39,213 bases of DNA from a virus. Made by a program: the position numbers and the translations under genes. Positions 32,222 to 38,869 of the stretch are shown piece by piece. Every line of letters begins with the position of its first letter. Positions within the stretch are counted from its first letter, which is position 1. The notes under the pieces are model-generated. The model had not been told where the DNA came from. It ran no database searches and saw only the letters and a list, made by a program, of their open reading frames with translations. The stretch spans positions 1-39,213 of the IMG/VR virus record IMGVR_UViG_3300036832_000659; one strand, given 5' to 3'.

Positions 32222-32454
32222 GGCTTCCCTACCAATCTCTCAAGCGTCGCGATGGCTTCCCACATTCGTCGCTCGCTGTTGCGGCGCTCATACCAGGCCG
32301 TCAGCACTTCTCGGCTCGCCGTGATGAGCTCGTCGCCGAGGCGCCGGCCGATCGTCTCGGTGGCGGCGCTTGCGGCTAGCGCTTCCCGGATTTCCCCGCG
32401 CTCGAGGCCGCGGCTGACCGCGCTCCGCATCCGGTCGCGCTCGGCGTCCGTCAT
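32218..32454 (-). CDS. Small helical hypothetical protein
   Basis: A 78-residue charged protein from ATG 32454 (MTDAERDRMRSAVSRGLERGEIREAL...; ASREVLTAWYERRNSERRMWEAIATLERLV). It overlaps both neighbours by ATGA. No family is recognised; it may be a small partner of the nuclease next to it. Confidence 0.65.
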   Translation of the reverse strand: MTDAERDRMRSAVSRGLERGEIREALAASAATETIGRRLGDELITASREVLTAWYERRNSERRMWEAIATLERLVGKP

Positions 32455-32597
32455 AGCGACATCAGCGCCAGCACGAGCAGCGCCCATAGCACGGCCGAGA
32501 TCAGGCCAGCGTTGATTAATCCGTGCAACGGTGACCGCCGTGGCGGATGGCCGCTGTCGGCGAGATTGTTCTTCACGTTGTTCCAGCCGGGGGTCAT
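32451..32597 (-). CDS. 48-residue membrane protein
   Basis: Minus-strand frame from ATG 32597 to TGA 32451: MTPGWNNVKNNLADSGHPPR, RSPLHGLINAGLISAVLWAL, LVLALMSL. The C-terminal half is one transmembrane helix. It overlaps both neighbouring genes by ATGA, which supports it as real despite its small size. Function unknown. Confidence 0.6.
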   Translation of the reverse strand: MTPGWNNVKNNLADSGHPPRRSPLHGLINAGLISAVLWALLVLALMSL

Positions 32598-32917
32598 CGC
32601 GGGCCGACCTCGATCCCCGTCCGCGCCTTGATTTGCGCGCGCGTCGAGGGATACGGGTACGAGAGGTTGTTAAACCAACTCCAGACCGTTATGCGGCTGA
32701 TGCCGAGCCATTCCTTGGCGTAGCGCGTCAACGACATTCCGCTTTCGACAAAATGTCGATAAAGCTCGCGCATCCCCGGAGATAGCGCGCCATGCGATCG
32801 GGTTGATATGCGGGACCGGCGGGACGGTTTTGGCTTGCGCTGCTGCGGCCGATGCTCTTTCGGCGGCGCCATCATCGCGAAAGGTTCGCCGGGGTCATGA
32901 CGTATGCTTTGCATCAT
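32594..32917 (-). CDS. HTH regulator, first gene of the leftward operon
   Basis: A 107-residue protein with a basic N-terminus (KEHRPQQRKPKPSRRSR) and a helix-turn-helix region (MRELYRHFVESGMSLTRYAKEWLGISRITVWSWFNNLSYPYP). GGGAGG lies seven bases before ATG 32917; a second ATG follows at once. It is the first gene after the divergent control region, the position of Cro- or CII-like regulators. Which it is cannot be told from sequence. Confidence 0.75.
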   Translation of the reverse strand: MMQSIRHDPGEPFAMMAPPKEHRPQQRKPKPSRRSRISTRSHGALSPGMRELYRHFVESGMSLTRYAKEWLGISRITVWSWFNNLSYPYPSTRAQIKARTGIEVGPR

Positions 32918-33044
32918 CAGTCGACCTCCCGTTCTTCTTAGGTTTTGTGTTTGGCGAAGGTGCTCCGGTAAGCTAATTGTTGGTACGCTTTGGCTCTTGT
33001 GTGAAACGATTTTATTCAGTTATGGCCGCTGCTCGTCATCGGTT
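32918..33044. promoter_or_regulatory. Divergent early control region
   Basis: About 130 bases between two genes transcribed apart: the HTH gene (leftward) and the XRE gene (rightward). It is AT-richer than the flanks. A weak rightward promoter may be TTGTGT near 32997 with TTATGG about 17 bases on; I do not see a convincing consensus promoter on either strand. Repressor-controlled promoters are expected here from the gene layout. Confidence 0.4.
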
Positions 33045-33058
33045 TGTGCATATGCACA
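33045..33058. promoter_or_regulatory. 14-bp perfect palindrome, candidate operator
   Basis: TGTGCATATGCACA is a perfect palindrome 24 bases before the preferred repressor start. Its placement suggests autoregulation by the XRE protein. It contains an in-frame ATG (33052) that could be misread as the start. Confidence 0.5.
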
Positions 33059-33081
33059 CGTCCGATTTAGATGCCGATCAG

Positions 33082-33324
33082 ATGATTACGGGTGCGCAAA
33101 CCCGCGCTGCGCGTGCGCTTCTCGGTTGGTCGCGAGCTGAACTGGCCGAGCGGTCCAGCCTGAGCCATTCGTCGATCCAGCGTGTGGAGGCGATCGACGG
33201 CATCAGCTCGATGCGCGCGGACAATCTCTTTCGCCTGCAACGTGCGTTCGAGCGGGCCGGGATCATCTTCCTCGGCCCCGGCGAGAACCGTTCGGGCGGC
33301 GCTGGAGTCCGGCTGCGTCGATAA
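33082..33324 (+). CDS. XRE-family repressor
   Basis: An 80-residue Cro/CI-type DNA-binding protein: MITGAQTRAARALLGWSRAELAERSSLSHSSIQRVEAIDG, then MRADNLFRLQRAFERAGIIFLGPGENRSGGAGVRLRR. This family of short regulators starts MITGxQxRAARALLGW, so ATG 33082 is preferred over 33022 or 33052. It is the only rightward HTH gene at the control region and the best candidate for the prophage repressor, although it lacks a C-terminal dimerisation/cleavage domain. A terminator follows at 33395. Confidence 0.82.
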   Translation: MITGAQTRAARALLGWSRAELAERSSLSHSSIQRVEAIDGISSMRADNLFRLQRAFERAGIIFLGPGENRSGGAGVRLRR

Positions 33325-33394
33325 CATTGCCGTTTCGCACGAGCCGCCTCCTGTCCGGTTGTTTTTTGGCCTATAAGAATAGCGTAACCAACAC

Positions 33395-33419
33395 AACCGC
33401 TTCTTGAAAGCGGTTTTTT
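33395..33419 (+). terminator. Intrinsic terminator after the repressor
   Basis: AACCGCTT (33395-33402), loop CTTGA, AAGCGGTT (33408-33415), then T-run to 33419. Eight perfect pairs plus T-tract; it isolates the repressor gene from the rightward replication genes. Confidence 0.85.
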
Positions 33420-33623
33420 CCAATGTTAATTTGTTGGAAAATGTTGAACCGGCTTATAGTCCTTGTTTTGTAATACGAAAATTTCGGACTGTTAAGTTGT
33501 TGTTGTTAAGTTGTTGCCGATAGCCTAGCGATCGTGTGCTTCTGCTGGCTTAACACTAAGCAAAAGGGGCTTGACCACCGCCAACAGCGGGCGAATTCTT
33601 ACCGCTTCCCAGCGAACGCGAGC
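33420..33623. promoter_or_regulatory. Non-coding region with tandem GTTAAGTTGTTG
   Basis: About 200 bases of AT-rich DNA between the repressor terminator and the early genes. GTTAAGTTGTTG occurs twice in tandem, at 33491-33502 and 33505-33516 (14-base spacing), and a related TGTTAATTTGTTGG lies near 33424. A TAATAC hexamer at about 33470 may be a -10 box with no good -35. The repeats could bind a regulator of the rightward operon or act as iterons. I see no gene here. Confidence 0.45.
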
Positions 33624-33758
33624 ATGGGGGGATCGGTGGCTCGCTTATCCAAAACTTACCGGGTGCGACGCGTTGCCGCAATAACGTCACACAAAGTTGA
33701 CAATTCCAAAACTCAAAAACGGGTTGCTTTTTACGCTTTCATGACGGGCGCGCCGTGA
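33624..33758 (+). CDS. Possible 44-residue basic protein
   Basis: A short frame from ATG 33624: MGGSVARLSKTYRVRRVAAI, TSHKVDNSKTQKRVAFYAFM. Its TGA overlaps the next GTG start (GTGA), the coupling seen elsewhere. The ribosome binding site is weak, and a longer GTG form from 33534 exists. A TTGACA at about 33693 within it could instead mark a promoter, in which case this is not a gene. Confidence 0.3.
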   Translation: MGGSVARLSKTYRVRRVAAITSHKVDNSKTQKRVAFYAFMTGAP

Positions 33759-34000
33759 CCGCGGCGGCCGAGCCCCGCGCGACCGACCTCCGGTTGCCCG
33801 TGTGCCGCAACTGCGGCTCGCGCCACGCGGCAAAGACCGTTTGCCCGCCGCACTTTGAAGCCCGCGTCGCCGGCCGCGTCGATGGCCTTATCGGCAAACC
33901 GCTCCGGGCCGAGCAGTGGCCGGCCGGCACCTACGGACACGCCGACTACTGGATTGGATACTACTATCCCGGCCAAGCCGGTGAAGCTGGCACAAAGTGA
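33755..34000 (+). CDS. Small cysteine-motif protein
   Basis: An 81-residue protein from GTG 33755 with LPVCRNCGSRHAAKTVCPPH, a CxxC plus a third Cys and His that could bind zinc, then EQWPAGTYGHADYWIGYYYPG. It overlaps the replication gene by GTGA. No family is recognised. Confidence 0.55.
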   Translation: MTAAAEPRATDLRLPVCRNCGSRHAAKTVCPPHFEARVAGRVDGLIGKPLRAEQWPAGTYGHADYWIGYYYPGQAGEAGTK

Positions 34001-34584
34001 CCGCGCCGTTGGTGCCCGAGGATGTCGTGTTCACCGCGCTTCATTATGTGCCGATTTACTCCCAGCGGCTTTTTGACAGCACATTATTTGCCGTCGCGAC
34101 CGCTGACGAATTTCGCGCCGCGTTCTGTCTCTGGCTCAAATCATGGAACCAGAAACCAGCCGGATCGCTGCCCAACGATGATCGCGAATTGTGCTATCTC
34201 GCCGGCCTCGCGGGCAACCTTGGGAAGTGGGGAAAGGTCAAGCGTATTGCCCTACGCCATTGGGAGGTCTGCGACGACGGACGGCTCTATCATCCGGTCG
34301 TCGCCGAACTCGTCATCCAAGCGTGGAACATCATTTGTACTAATCAGCGACGTACAAGGGCTGCGAGCCTAGCCCGTTGGAATTCCACAACAGAGGGTGT
34401 CCGTAACGGACACCGTGACGGAATGCAACCAAACCAAACCATAAATAAAGAGTCTTCTAAAAATGGTTTGAAGAATGGCGCGGCATTCTCAGCGCCCCGT
34501 AGCCCCAAACAGATGAGCCACTTCGCCGACTGCCAGTGCCCGAACTGTCAGCGCTGGCACGAACAGCAACAACGGAGCGTATGA
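33997..34584 (+). CDS. DUF1376 replication-associated protein
   Basis: A 195-residue protein from GTG 33997. Residues 20-115 match the DUF1376 pattern: VATADEFRAAFCLWLKSWNQKPAGSLPNDDRELCYLAGL, GKWGKVKRIALRHWEVCDDGRLYHPVVAELVIQAW. These proteins occur in phage replication modules and are thought to act as initiators or replisome organisers. The C-terminus carries ADCQCPNCQRWHEQQQ, a small zinc-knuckle-like CxCxxC. It is adjacent to the rightward HNH-type gene and overlaps it (ATGA). Confidence 0.8.
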   Translation: MTAPLVPEDVVFTALHYVPIYSQRLFDSTLFAVATADEFRAAFCLWLKSWNQKPAGSLPNDDRELCYLAGLAGNLGKWGKVKRIALRHWEVCDDGRLYHPVVAELVIQAWNIICTNQRRTRAASLARWNSTTEGVRNGHRDGMQPNQTINKESSKNGLKNGAAFSAPRSPKQMSHFADCQCPNCQRWHEQQQRSV

Positions 34585-35237
34585 TGTTTGCTGTCGGTCA
34601 ATTGAGCTTGCCGAGCTTCGATGGCTTGCCATTCCAACTGAAGGAATCATCACCCACGCCGCCGGGACAGCGTCCACGCGTGACTTGCATCGGATGCGCT
34701 GGTTCTTTCGACGCTGAATATGGTTTTGCAATCCGTGGGCGGGACTATACGCGTATAGTCCGCCACCGTGAATGTGTCGGATGCAAGCAAGAAAAACGCG
34801 ATGCGGTAAAACAGCAAAATCGATGGCTAATCAAGGCGCGCGACACTCTCGCTAGACATACTCGCCGTTATAATGAAGCGCACGACCTCAACTTGACTGC
34901 TAAACAGTTTTCTCAGCAATTTTTCTGGGTAACGGCTCGTATAGCTCACGACATGAAGCACGCTTCTGAAAACACGTGTAGTTATTGCTGGCGTCCCTAT
35001 GCTGAAATGCCTGCGGGACTAGCAGCGGTAACGGTCGATATCCGCGATCGCTCTGTCGATCCGTTTTATCACAGAAACGTTGGGATTTGTTGCAACACTT
35101 GCAATACAGAAAAGGGACAAATGACCCCGGAACAATGGCAAGGCCGGCTCCAATATTGGAAAGAAAAACAGGAACACGACGCTAGAACCGGACATCGCCG
35201 AATTAATTTGCCGCTTTGGCTTGATGCAAAGGACTGA
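34581..35237 (+). CDS. HNH-type zinc nuclease-like protein
   Basis: A 218-residue protein from ATG 34581. An N-terminal CxxC...CxxC ribbon (VTCIGCAGSF...RECVGCKQEKRD) precedes a helical part. The nuclease-like region follows: NTCSYCWRPY, VTVDIRDRSVDPFYH, NVGICCNTCNTEKG, the treble-clef layout of HNH proteins. The usual His of the DH pair is replaced by VDI, as in a phage subgroup with this text. The GC content is lower than in its neighbours, suggesting separate origin. The substrate is unknown. Confidence 0.75.
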   Translation: MMFAVGQLSLPSFDGLPFQLKESSPTPPGQRPRVTCIGCAGSFDAEYGFAIRGRDYTRIVRHRECVGCKQEKRDAVKQQNRWLIKARDTLARHTRRYNEAHDLNLTAKQFSQQFFWVTARIAHDMKHASENTCSYCWRPYAEMPAGLAAVTVDIRDRSVDPFYHRNVGICCNTCNTEKGQMTPEQWQGRLQYWKEKQEHDARTGHRRINLPLWLDAKD

Positions 35238-35239
35238 AC

Positions 35240-35656
35240 ATGGACGGTAGCAACCACATCGACACGGCGCTGCGCGGTTACGTCGACCGCATCGTCAATC
35301 TGCACCAAGACCGCGACGCGGTGAACGGTGACATCCGTGAGGTGTACGGCGAGCTAAAGGACGCCGGGTTCAACGTCACCATTGTGCGCGGCATGGTGAA
35401 AGAACAGCGCATGGAGCCAGAGGCGCGGGACTCGCTGTACCAGTTGCAGGAGGAATACCGGATCAAGCTCGGTCTGCTCGCCGACACTCCGCTCGGCCAG
35501 GCGTCGATCAAGCTGGCGGTTGTCGAGAAGCCGACGCCGTTCGCCGAGCAGCCGGTGCATAAGCCGCGGGGCCGGCCGCGCAAGAACCCCGCCGCCGACG
35601 CGCTCGACCAGGCACAGGCGCACTTCGCCGGATCAAAGCCGATGTTCGATGCCTAA
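35240..35656 (+). CDS. GapR/DUF2312-family DNA-binding protein with AT-hook tail
   Basis: A 138-residue protein. The N-terminal 75 residues match DUF2312: ALRGYVDRIVNLHQDRDAVNGDIREVYGELKDAGFNVTIVRGMVKEQRMEPEARDS. The Caulobacter member GapR binds overtwisted DNA ahead of replication and transcription. The C-terminal half adds PVHKPRGRPRKNP, an AT-hook-like stretch not found in the core family. The gene is next to the HNH-type and VRR-NUC genes, so a replication-fork role for phage DNA is likely. DUF2312 is essentially alphaproteobacterial. Confidence 0.8.
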   Translation: MDGSNHIDTALRGYVDRIVNLHQDRDAVNGDIREVYGELKDAGFNVTIVRGMVKEQRMEPEARDSLYQLQEEYRIKLGLLADTPLGQASIKLAVVEKPTPFAEQPVHKPRGRPRKNPAADALDQAQAHFAGSKPMFDA

Positions 35657-36095
35657 AGCCGCGGCGCCATTCCGCTTCACCGCCCCGGAACCGCTGGAGC
35701 GCGAGATTCACGAGGCGGTGGCGCGCGCCCTCGACGCGCTGGTGTTGCCGCCGGCATTCTGGTTTTGCTATCCGGCCGGCATCATCCAACTGTCAGCGCA
35801 GCAAGCGGCGCGACTGGTGAAGTGCGGGCTGCGGACGGGATTACCGGACTTCATGGTGTTTTATCGCGGCGTGTATCTGATCGAATTGAAGCGACACGGC
35901 GGGCGATTGTCACAAACGCGCATCATGAAAACCAAGCACGGCTTGCGCGAGATCGTCGGCCAACGGGAGCGGTTCAAGGAACTGCGCGACACTGGCGCGG
36001 TCGTCGACGGCGCGATCTGCTACAGCGTCACCGGCGTGCTCGACGCCTTGACCCGGTGGCAGATCCCCATGAGGCGCATTGCGGGGGCCGCGTGA
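35649..36095 (+). CDS. VRR-NUC nuclease (phage Holliday-junction resolvase type)
   Basis: A 148-residue protein from ATG 35649, overlapping the previous gene by 8 bases. The VRR-NUC core is GLRTGLPDFMVFYRGVYLIELKRHGGRLSQ, with the PD...ELK residues of the PD-(D/E)xK fold, followed by QRERFKELRDTGAVVDGAICYSV. Phage enzymes of this size are thought to resolve branched DNA before packaging. N-terminal residues EREIHEAVARALDAL are as in relatives. Confidence 0.85.
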   Translation: MPKAAAPFRFTAPEPLEREIHEAVARALDALVLPPAFWFCYPAGIIQLSAQQAARLVKCGLRTGLPDFMVFYRGVYLIELKRHGGRLSQTRIMKTKHGLREIVGQRERFKELRDTGAVVDGAICYSVTGVLDALTRWQIPMRRIAGAA

Positions 36096-36388
36096 GCGAC
36101 ACCCTCGGCCTTTGGCACACGGCGGATCCAGTGAGAAACTATTGGGAGTTTTTGCGGTGCCCAAAATGCCACGGCGATCTGATGAGGTTCCATAAATCCG
36201 AAGTCTTCGAGCCGCCGCCGTGGAGCTTTCGATTTCGCGAGACAGTGACGAAAAAGCCGGACAGCTGCACCATAATGTATTTCAGCTGTGCCAAATGTCA
36301 TGGAGACGAGTCAAAGCTACGATTATTCGAAATTCGGATGTTCGGGTTCTGTGAAAAGACCGTGATGGCTTGGGCAATGCCAACATGA
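36092..36388 (+). CDS. Zinc-ribbon-like hypothetical protein
   Basis: A 98-residue protein from GTG 36092 with two CxxC pairs (LRCPKCHGDLMRF and YFSCAKCHGDESKL) that would bind one zinc. Ends are coupled by GTGA upstream and ATGA downstream. No known family. Confidence 0.65.
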   Translation: MSDTLGLWHTADPVRNYWEFLRCPKCHGDLMRFHKSEVFEPPPWSFRFRETVTKKPDSCTIMYFSCAKCHGDESKLRLFEIRMFGFCEKTVMAWAMPT

Positions 36389-36858
36389 CCGAGCCCTCGA
36401 AATTCTTCACCCAGCACCATGCCGTCGAGGCGCCAACGATCGACGAGCGCTCGTTCCGCCCGTTCTGGCGGGTGCGGACGCACCTCGACGCGCTGCTGAT
36501 CGATGGCGCGATCGGCTGGCCCGTCTGGCGCGCCGGTGTCGAATATCGAACCCTCGCTGAAGTCGTGCTCGCTGGGCAATGGCCGGCCAAATGGGTGGGC
36601 GGCGACCAGGCCGACAACAGCCGCGGCGGCTTCGATGTCTCGATCGCCTTCCGCATCGACGCGATCGATCGGCTCGTAACAATCGGCCGGCCGCTCGGCG
36701 GCTTCGCGACCGGGCTCCTCGAAGCGCACCTCGTTGACGACCTCAAATGGGTCGAGCTCGGCAAGCGCTATTCGGTCCACGCAAAAACCGCCCGCAGCTG
36801 GACAGTGGTGACGCTCAAGGCATTGGCCGAAGTCATCTGGAATGGGGGATCGCGATGA
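36385..36858 (+). CDS. Putative late transcription regulator
   Basis: A 157-residue protein. The first 100 residues contain FRPFWRVRTHLDALLIDGAI and SIAFRIDAIDRLVTIGRPLGG. The C-terminal 45 (VDDLKWVELGKRYSVHAKTARSWTVVTLKALAEVI) resemble a region 4-like helix-turn-helix of Q/ArpU/RinA-type regulators. It lies 1.1 kb before a promoter-terminator pair leading into the late genes, where such a regulator usually sits. The assignment is inference. Confidence 0.5.
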   Translation: MTEPSKFFTQHHAVEAPTIDERSFRPFWRVRTHLDALLIDGAIGWPVWRAGVEYRTLAEVVLAGQWPAKWVGGDQADNSRGGFDVSIAFRIDAIDRLVTIGRPLGGFATGLLEAHLVDDLKWVELGKRYSVHAKTARSWTVVTLKALAEVIWNGGSR

Positions 36859-37076
36859 AGATCGGGAAAACGTATGGCGAAGCCGACCGCCAATATTTCG
36901 CCGGCTTCATCGAGCACCGCGCCCAGTTCCGGCCGTTCGAGTGCCACGGCGGATTGGATTGTTGGGTCGAGTTCGGACCGCCGGCACTGACGAGCGCTCG
37001 CAAATGCGTTGGGTGCGGTAGCCCGCCCGCTGTTGCCTACGCGCCAAACGATCGAGGCGGGCGATACGGGCGATGA
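36855..37076 (+). CDS. Small cysteine-containing protein
   Basis: A 73-residue protein from ATG 36855 with FECHGGLDCWVEF and KCVGCGSPP motifs, four cysteines that could bind zinc. It overlaps its neighbours by ATGA on both sides. Not recognised. Confidence 0.55.
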   Translation: MKIGKTYGEADRQYFAGFIEHRAQFRPFECHGGLDCWVEFGPPALTSARKCVGCGSPPAVAYAPNDRGGRYGR

Positions 37077-37753
37077 ACGGCGTTCCTCCCGATCACAACG
37101 CCGCGCGGTGGCTCACGGTCAAATATCTGGCGGGGCTCAGCGGCGGCGGTGATGAGCGGCGCGACGGCTGGCATGTGGTCCGTGTTTGCCCGTGTCATTG
37201 GGGCGAGAGCGTGACCCTCGCCCTGCCGTCGAAGGAATGGGCCGAGGATGTCCGCGACGTGATGCTCTCGGTGACTCGGATGAGCCCGCTTCGCGGGACA
37301 TGCGTGATGGCTAGATGTGCCGAGCGGGAGGCGGATGCCATCGTCGCCGCGTGTGAAGCCTGGCCGAGCGTGAGCGGCTACGTGCCGTGTCACTACAAGC
37401 AGGGTTGCAGCTGCGAAATGGTCCCCGCCCGGGTCCGCGCCGCCATCGCTGCTATGGGGCGGGTAACAGTCCCGACCCCGCCAGCGAGTGATCTGGAACG
37501 GGCGAATGCGTTAGTTAATCGCATCGGGAAGAGTATTGGTCCCCGAAATGTCATTTGGCCCGAGCATTGGCGACAGGCGGTTGCAGCCGAACTTGTCGCC
37601 GTCCGCGCCGAGGCCAAGGCCGAGCAGCACGCAGCGGATGTGGTTGCGCTGCGGAACAATATGCACCTGTTCCTTCCCATCCACGAGGGCATGGACGTAG
37701 TGCGGCGCGTCGCCGACTTCCTCGAAAAGAGAGGGCTGTCGGTCAGCTCGTGA
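37073..37753 (+). CDS. Hypothetical protein with CPC motif
   Basis: A 226-residue protein. The N-terminal half reads WHVVRVCPCHWGESVTLALPSKEW and has several cysteines (CVMARC; CHYKQGCSCEM). The second half starts SDLERANALVNRIG, a motif common in small phage early proteins, and ends in helices (GMDVVRRVADFLEKRG). No single known domain. Last large gene of the early operon. Confidence 0.55.
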   Translation: MNGVPPDHNAARWLTVKYLAGLSGGGDERRDGWHVVRVCPCHWGESVTLALPSKEWAEDVRDVMLSVTRMSPLRGTCVMARCAEREADAIVAACEAWPSVSGYVPCHYKQGCSCEMVPARVRAAIAAMGRVTVPTPPASDLERANALVNRIGKSIGPRNVIWPEHWRQAVAAELVAVRAEAKAEQHAADVVALRNNMHLFLPIHEGMDVVRRVADFLEKRGLSVSS

Positions 37754-37854
37754 ACCCGCTCCGCGAAATGCTCGGCTATGCCGGCGCCGGCGCTCTCGTG
37801 GTCGCCGCGATCGTTGTGGTTCTCATCATCTTCGTGTTGTGGGTGACCCCGTAA
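37750..37854 (+). CDS. 34-residue single-pass membrane protein
   Basis: GTG 37750 overlaps the stop of the previous gene (GTGA). The product has a polar start (MNPLREMLGYAGAG) and one long hydrophobic helix (ALVVAAIVVVLIIFVLWVTP). It is the last gene before a hairpin. It could be a small holin or a membrane regulator; nothing decides. Confidence 0.5.
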   Translation: MNPLREMLGYAGAGALVVAAIVVVLIIFVLWVTP

Positions 37855-37860
37855 AAGTCG

Positions 37861-37900
37861 AACGCCGCGCCCGCCAGTTAGGGGAGGGAAGCGCGGCGTT
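37861..37900 (+). terminator. Long hairpin after the early operon
   Basis: AACGCCGCGC at 37861-37870 pairs perfectly over ten bases with GCGCGGCGTT at 37891-37900, with a 20-base loop, followed by CTTTCC rather than a real T-run. It is probably an imperfect or antitermination-sensitive terminator, or a processing site, at the end of the early genes. Confidence 0.6.
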
Positions 37901-37968
37901 CTTTCCTGATCTGGGGGACAGATCGCGCATAAGGTACCGGATCGGCGCCTCGACCACAACATTTGCGA

Positions 37969-37998
37969 TTGACAACCCGTGCGCGTTGCCTGTATGGC
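37969..37998 (+). promoter_or_regulatory. Candidate late promoter (pR'-like)
   Basis: A perfect -35 TTGACA (37969-37974) and a -10 TATGGC (37993-37998) separated by 18 bases. It is the best sigma-70-type promoter I see in the window. The start would be near 38005. Confidence 0.55.
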
Positions 37999-38004
37999 CG
38001 AAAC

Positions 38005-38075
38005 CAGAGTTGCGGATTGTGTCCGCAGGTTTTGCCATTGGGGACTCAAGGCGTCGTATTAACGGCGCCTTTTTT
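38005..38075 (+). ncRNA. Candidate short leader RNA
   Basis: Between the promoter and a strong terminator is a segment of about 71 bases without a gene. It has a first hairpin TGCGGA-TTGTG-TCCGCA (38011-38027) and ends in the terminator at 38048-38075. A promoter that runs straight into a terminator produces a short stable RNA, as lambda pR' does at tR' in the absence of Q. It may be such a late leader or an independent small RNA. Confidence 0.45.
38048..38075 (+). terminator. Strong intrinsic terminator before late genes
   Basis: Left arm AAGGCGTCG (38048-38056), loop TATTAA, right arm CGGCGCCTT (38063-38071), nine pairs with one G-T, then TTTTTT (38070-38075). It lies 43 bases after the predicted transcription start and 20 bases before the next gene. 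Confidence 0.85.
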
Positions 38076-38094
38076 CGTGCCAACAGGAGCAGCG

Positions 38095-38214
38095 ATGATC
38101 CACGGACCCGATCCGCAGCCGGCCGATCAACCGGGCGACGACCAACACGAAGACGACGAGCCCGAGCACGAAAACGGCGAACACGAGGGCGAAGGCGAGG
38201 GCGAAGCCGCCTAA
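38095..38214 (+). CDS. 39-residue acidic His-rich protein
   Basis: ATG 38095 with AGGAG five bases upstream. The product is MIHGPDPQPADQPGDDQHED, DEPEHENGEHEGEGEGEAA: about one third Asp/Glu, with five His. It is disordered by composition. The opposite strand is open and hydrophobic, a known effect of Asp/Glu codons, but only this strand has a ribosome binding site and agrees with gene order. A small acidic protein could mimic DNA or bind metal; unknown. Confidence 0.5.
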   Translation: MIHGPDPQPADQPGDDQHEDDEPEHENGEHEGEGEGEAA

Positions 38215-38229
38215 AGCGAGGAGGGCCGC

Positions 38230-38610
38230 ATGGCGTTTCAACATACGATTCGCCGCATCTACTCGACGAACTCCGGCGTCATCGTCGATATGAGCGAAAC
38301 CGTCAGCGGAACTCAGCAAGGCGTCGATATCGACACGACGATCGCACCCGGCGTGCAAACCGAATTCGACGTAAATGCCGTTACCGCGAACATTCAATCA
38401 ATCCTGATCTTTTGCGATCAGCCGGCCGAAATTCTCACCAACGACACGGCGGCTCCGTCGAGCACAATTCCGGTAAAAGGTAATATTCCGATTATTTGGA
38501 CGCTCAATTCCTTTTGGCCGCTGCCATTTTCCGGCGTCATCAACAAAATATTCGTCACGAATAATGGCGCGGTCGACGCTACGCTCAAAATCCGGATGTT
38601 GTCGAACTAG
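38230..38610 (+). CDS. Probable small virion or late protein
   Basis: A 126-residue protein from ATG 38230 with AGGAGG upstream. It is beta-rich (SGVIVDMSETVSGTQQGVDI; SILIFCDQPAEILTND; PIIWTLNSFWPLPFSGVINKIFVTNNGAVDATLKIRM), a jelly-roll-like alternation without named family. The position in the late block before HNH and the absence of charge clusters favour a structural protein. Function is inferred only. Confidence 0.65.
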   Translation: MAFQHTIRRIYSTNSGVIVDMSETVSGTQQGVDIDTTIAPGVQTEFDVNAVTANIQSILIFCDQPAEILTNDTAAPSSTIPVKGNIPIIWTLNSFWPLPFSGVINKIFVTNNGAVDATLKIRMLSN

Positions 38611-38622
38611 GAGGATTGGCCG

Positions 38623-38790
38623 GTGGTACTCCAAATCCTCATCATCGTCAATATCTTCTTGTGGTTCTTATCGCTGCTGCCCGTGCCGCAGATTACGCCC
38701 TTTACGTGGGCGTCGGGATGGTTGGCCTGGATTGCCGTGCTGTTGATTAGTTTGTTCCTGTTCGTGCCCGGCTTGCGGGGGATTGCTTGA
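38623..38790 (+). CDS. 55-residue two-helix membrane protein, holin-like
   Basis: GTG 38623 with AGGAGG eight bases upstream, overlapping the preceding stop. MVLQILIIVNIFLWFLSLLP forms the first transmembrane helix, VPQITPFTWASG the turn, WLAWIAVLLISLFLFVPGL the second helix. Two helices and a short loop are as in class II holins. There is no endolysin next to it in the window, so the role is open. Confidence 0.55.
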   Translation: MVLQILIIVNIFLWFLSLLPVPQITPFTWASGWLAWIAVLLISLFLFVPGLRGIA

Positions 38791-38869
38791 CCCCTCGTCG
38801 TTCCGTTACTCGGCTGGGACTGCCTTTGCCCCCGGTCGGTAGTCCCTTGGGTTTCGGTAGTACCTATTG
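38791..38869. other. Non-coding segment with hairpin and CGGTAGT repeats before HNH
   Basis: GGGACTGCC (38816-38824) pairs with GGTAGTCCC (38838-38846), nine pairs with one G-T. TCGGTAGT occurs at 38836-38843 and 38854-38861. No T-run follows. In HNH-terminase phages the packaging site is often close by, so this may be a cos-proximal element, or simply the leader of HNH. Confidence 0.35.

Noticed and set aside
33690-33740. TTGACA promoter before the early genes
   Set aside because: No acceptable -10 hexamer 16-18 bases downstream; mentioned only as an alternative.
38059-38397. Minus-strand hydrophobic 112-residue frame
   Set aside because: Complement of acidic and ordinary coding sequence on the plus strand; no ribosome binding site on the minus strand.
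38791-38869. tRNA-like structure before HNH
   Set aside because: One hairpin only; no cloverleaf, no T-arm GTTC-like loop. I found no tRNA elsewhere by eye.
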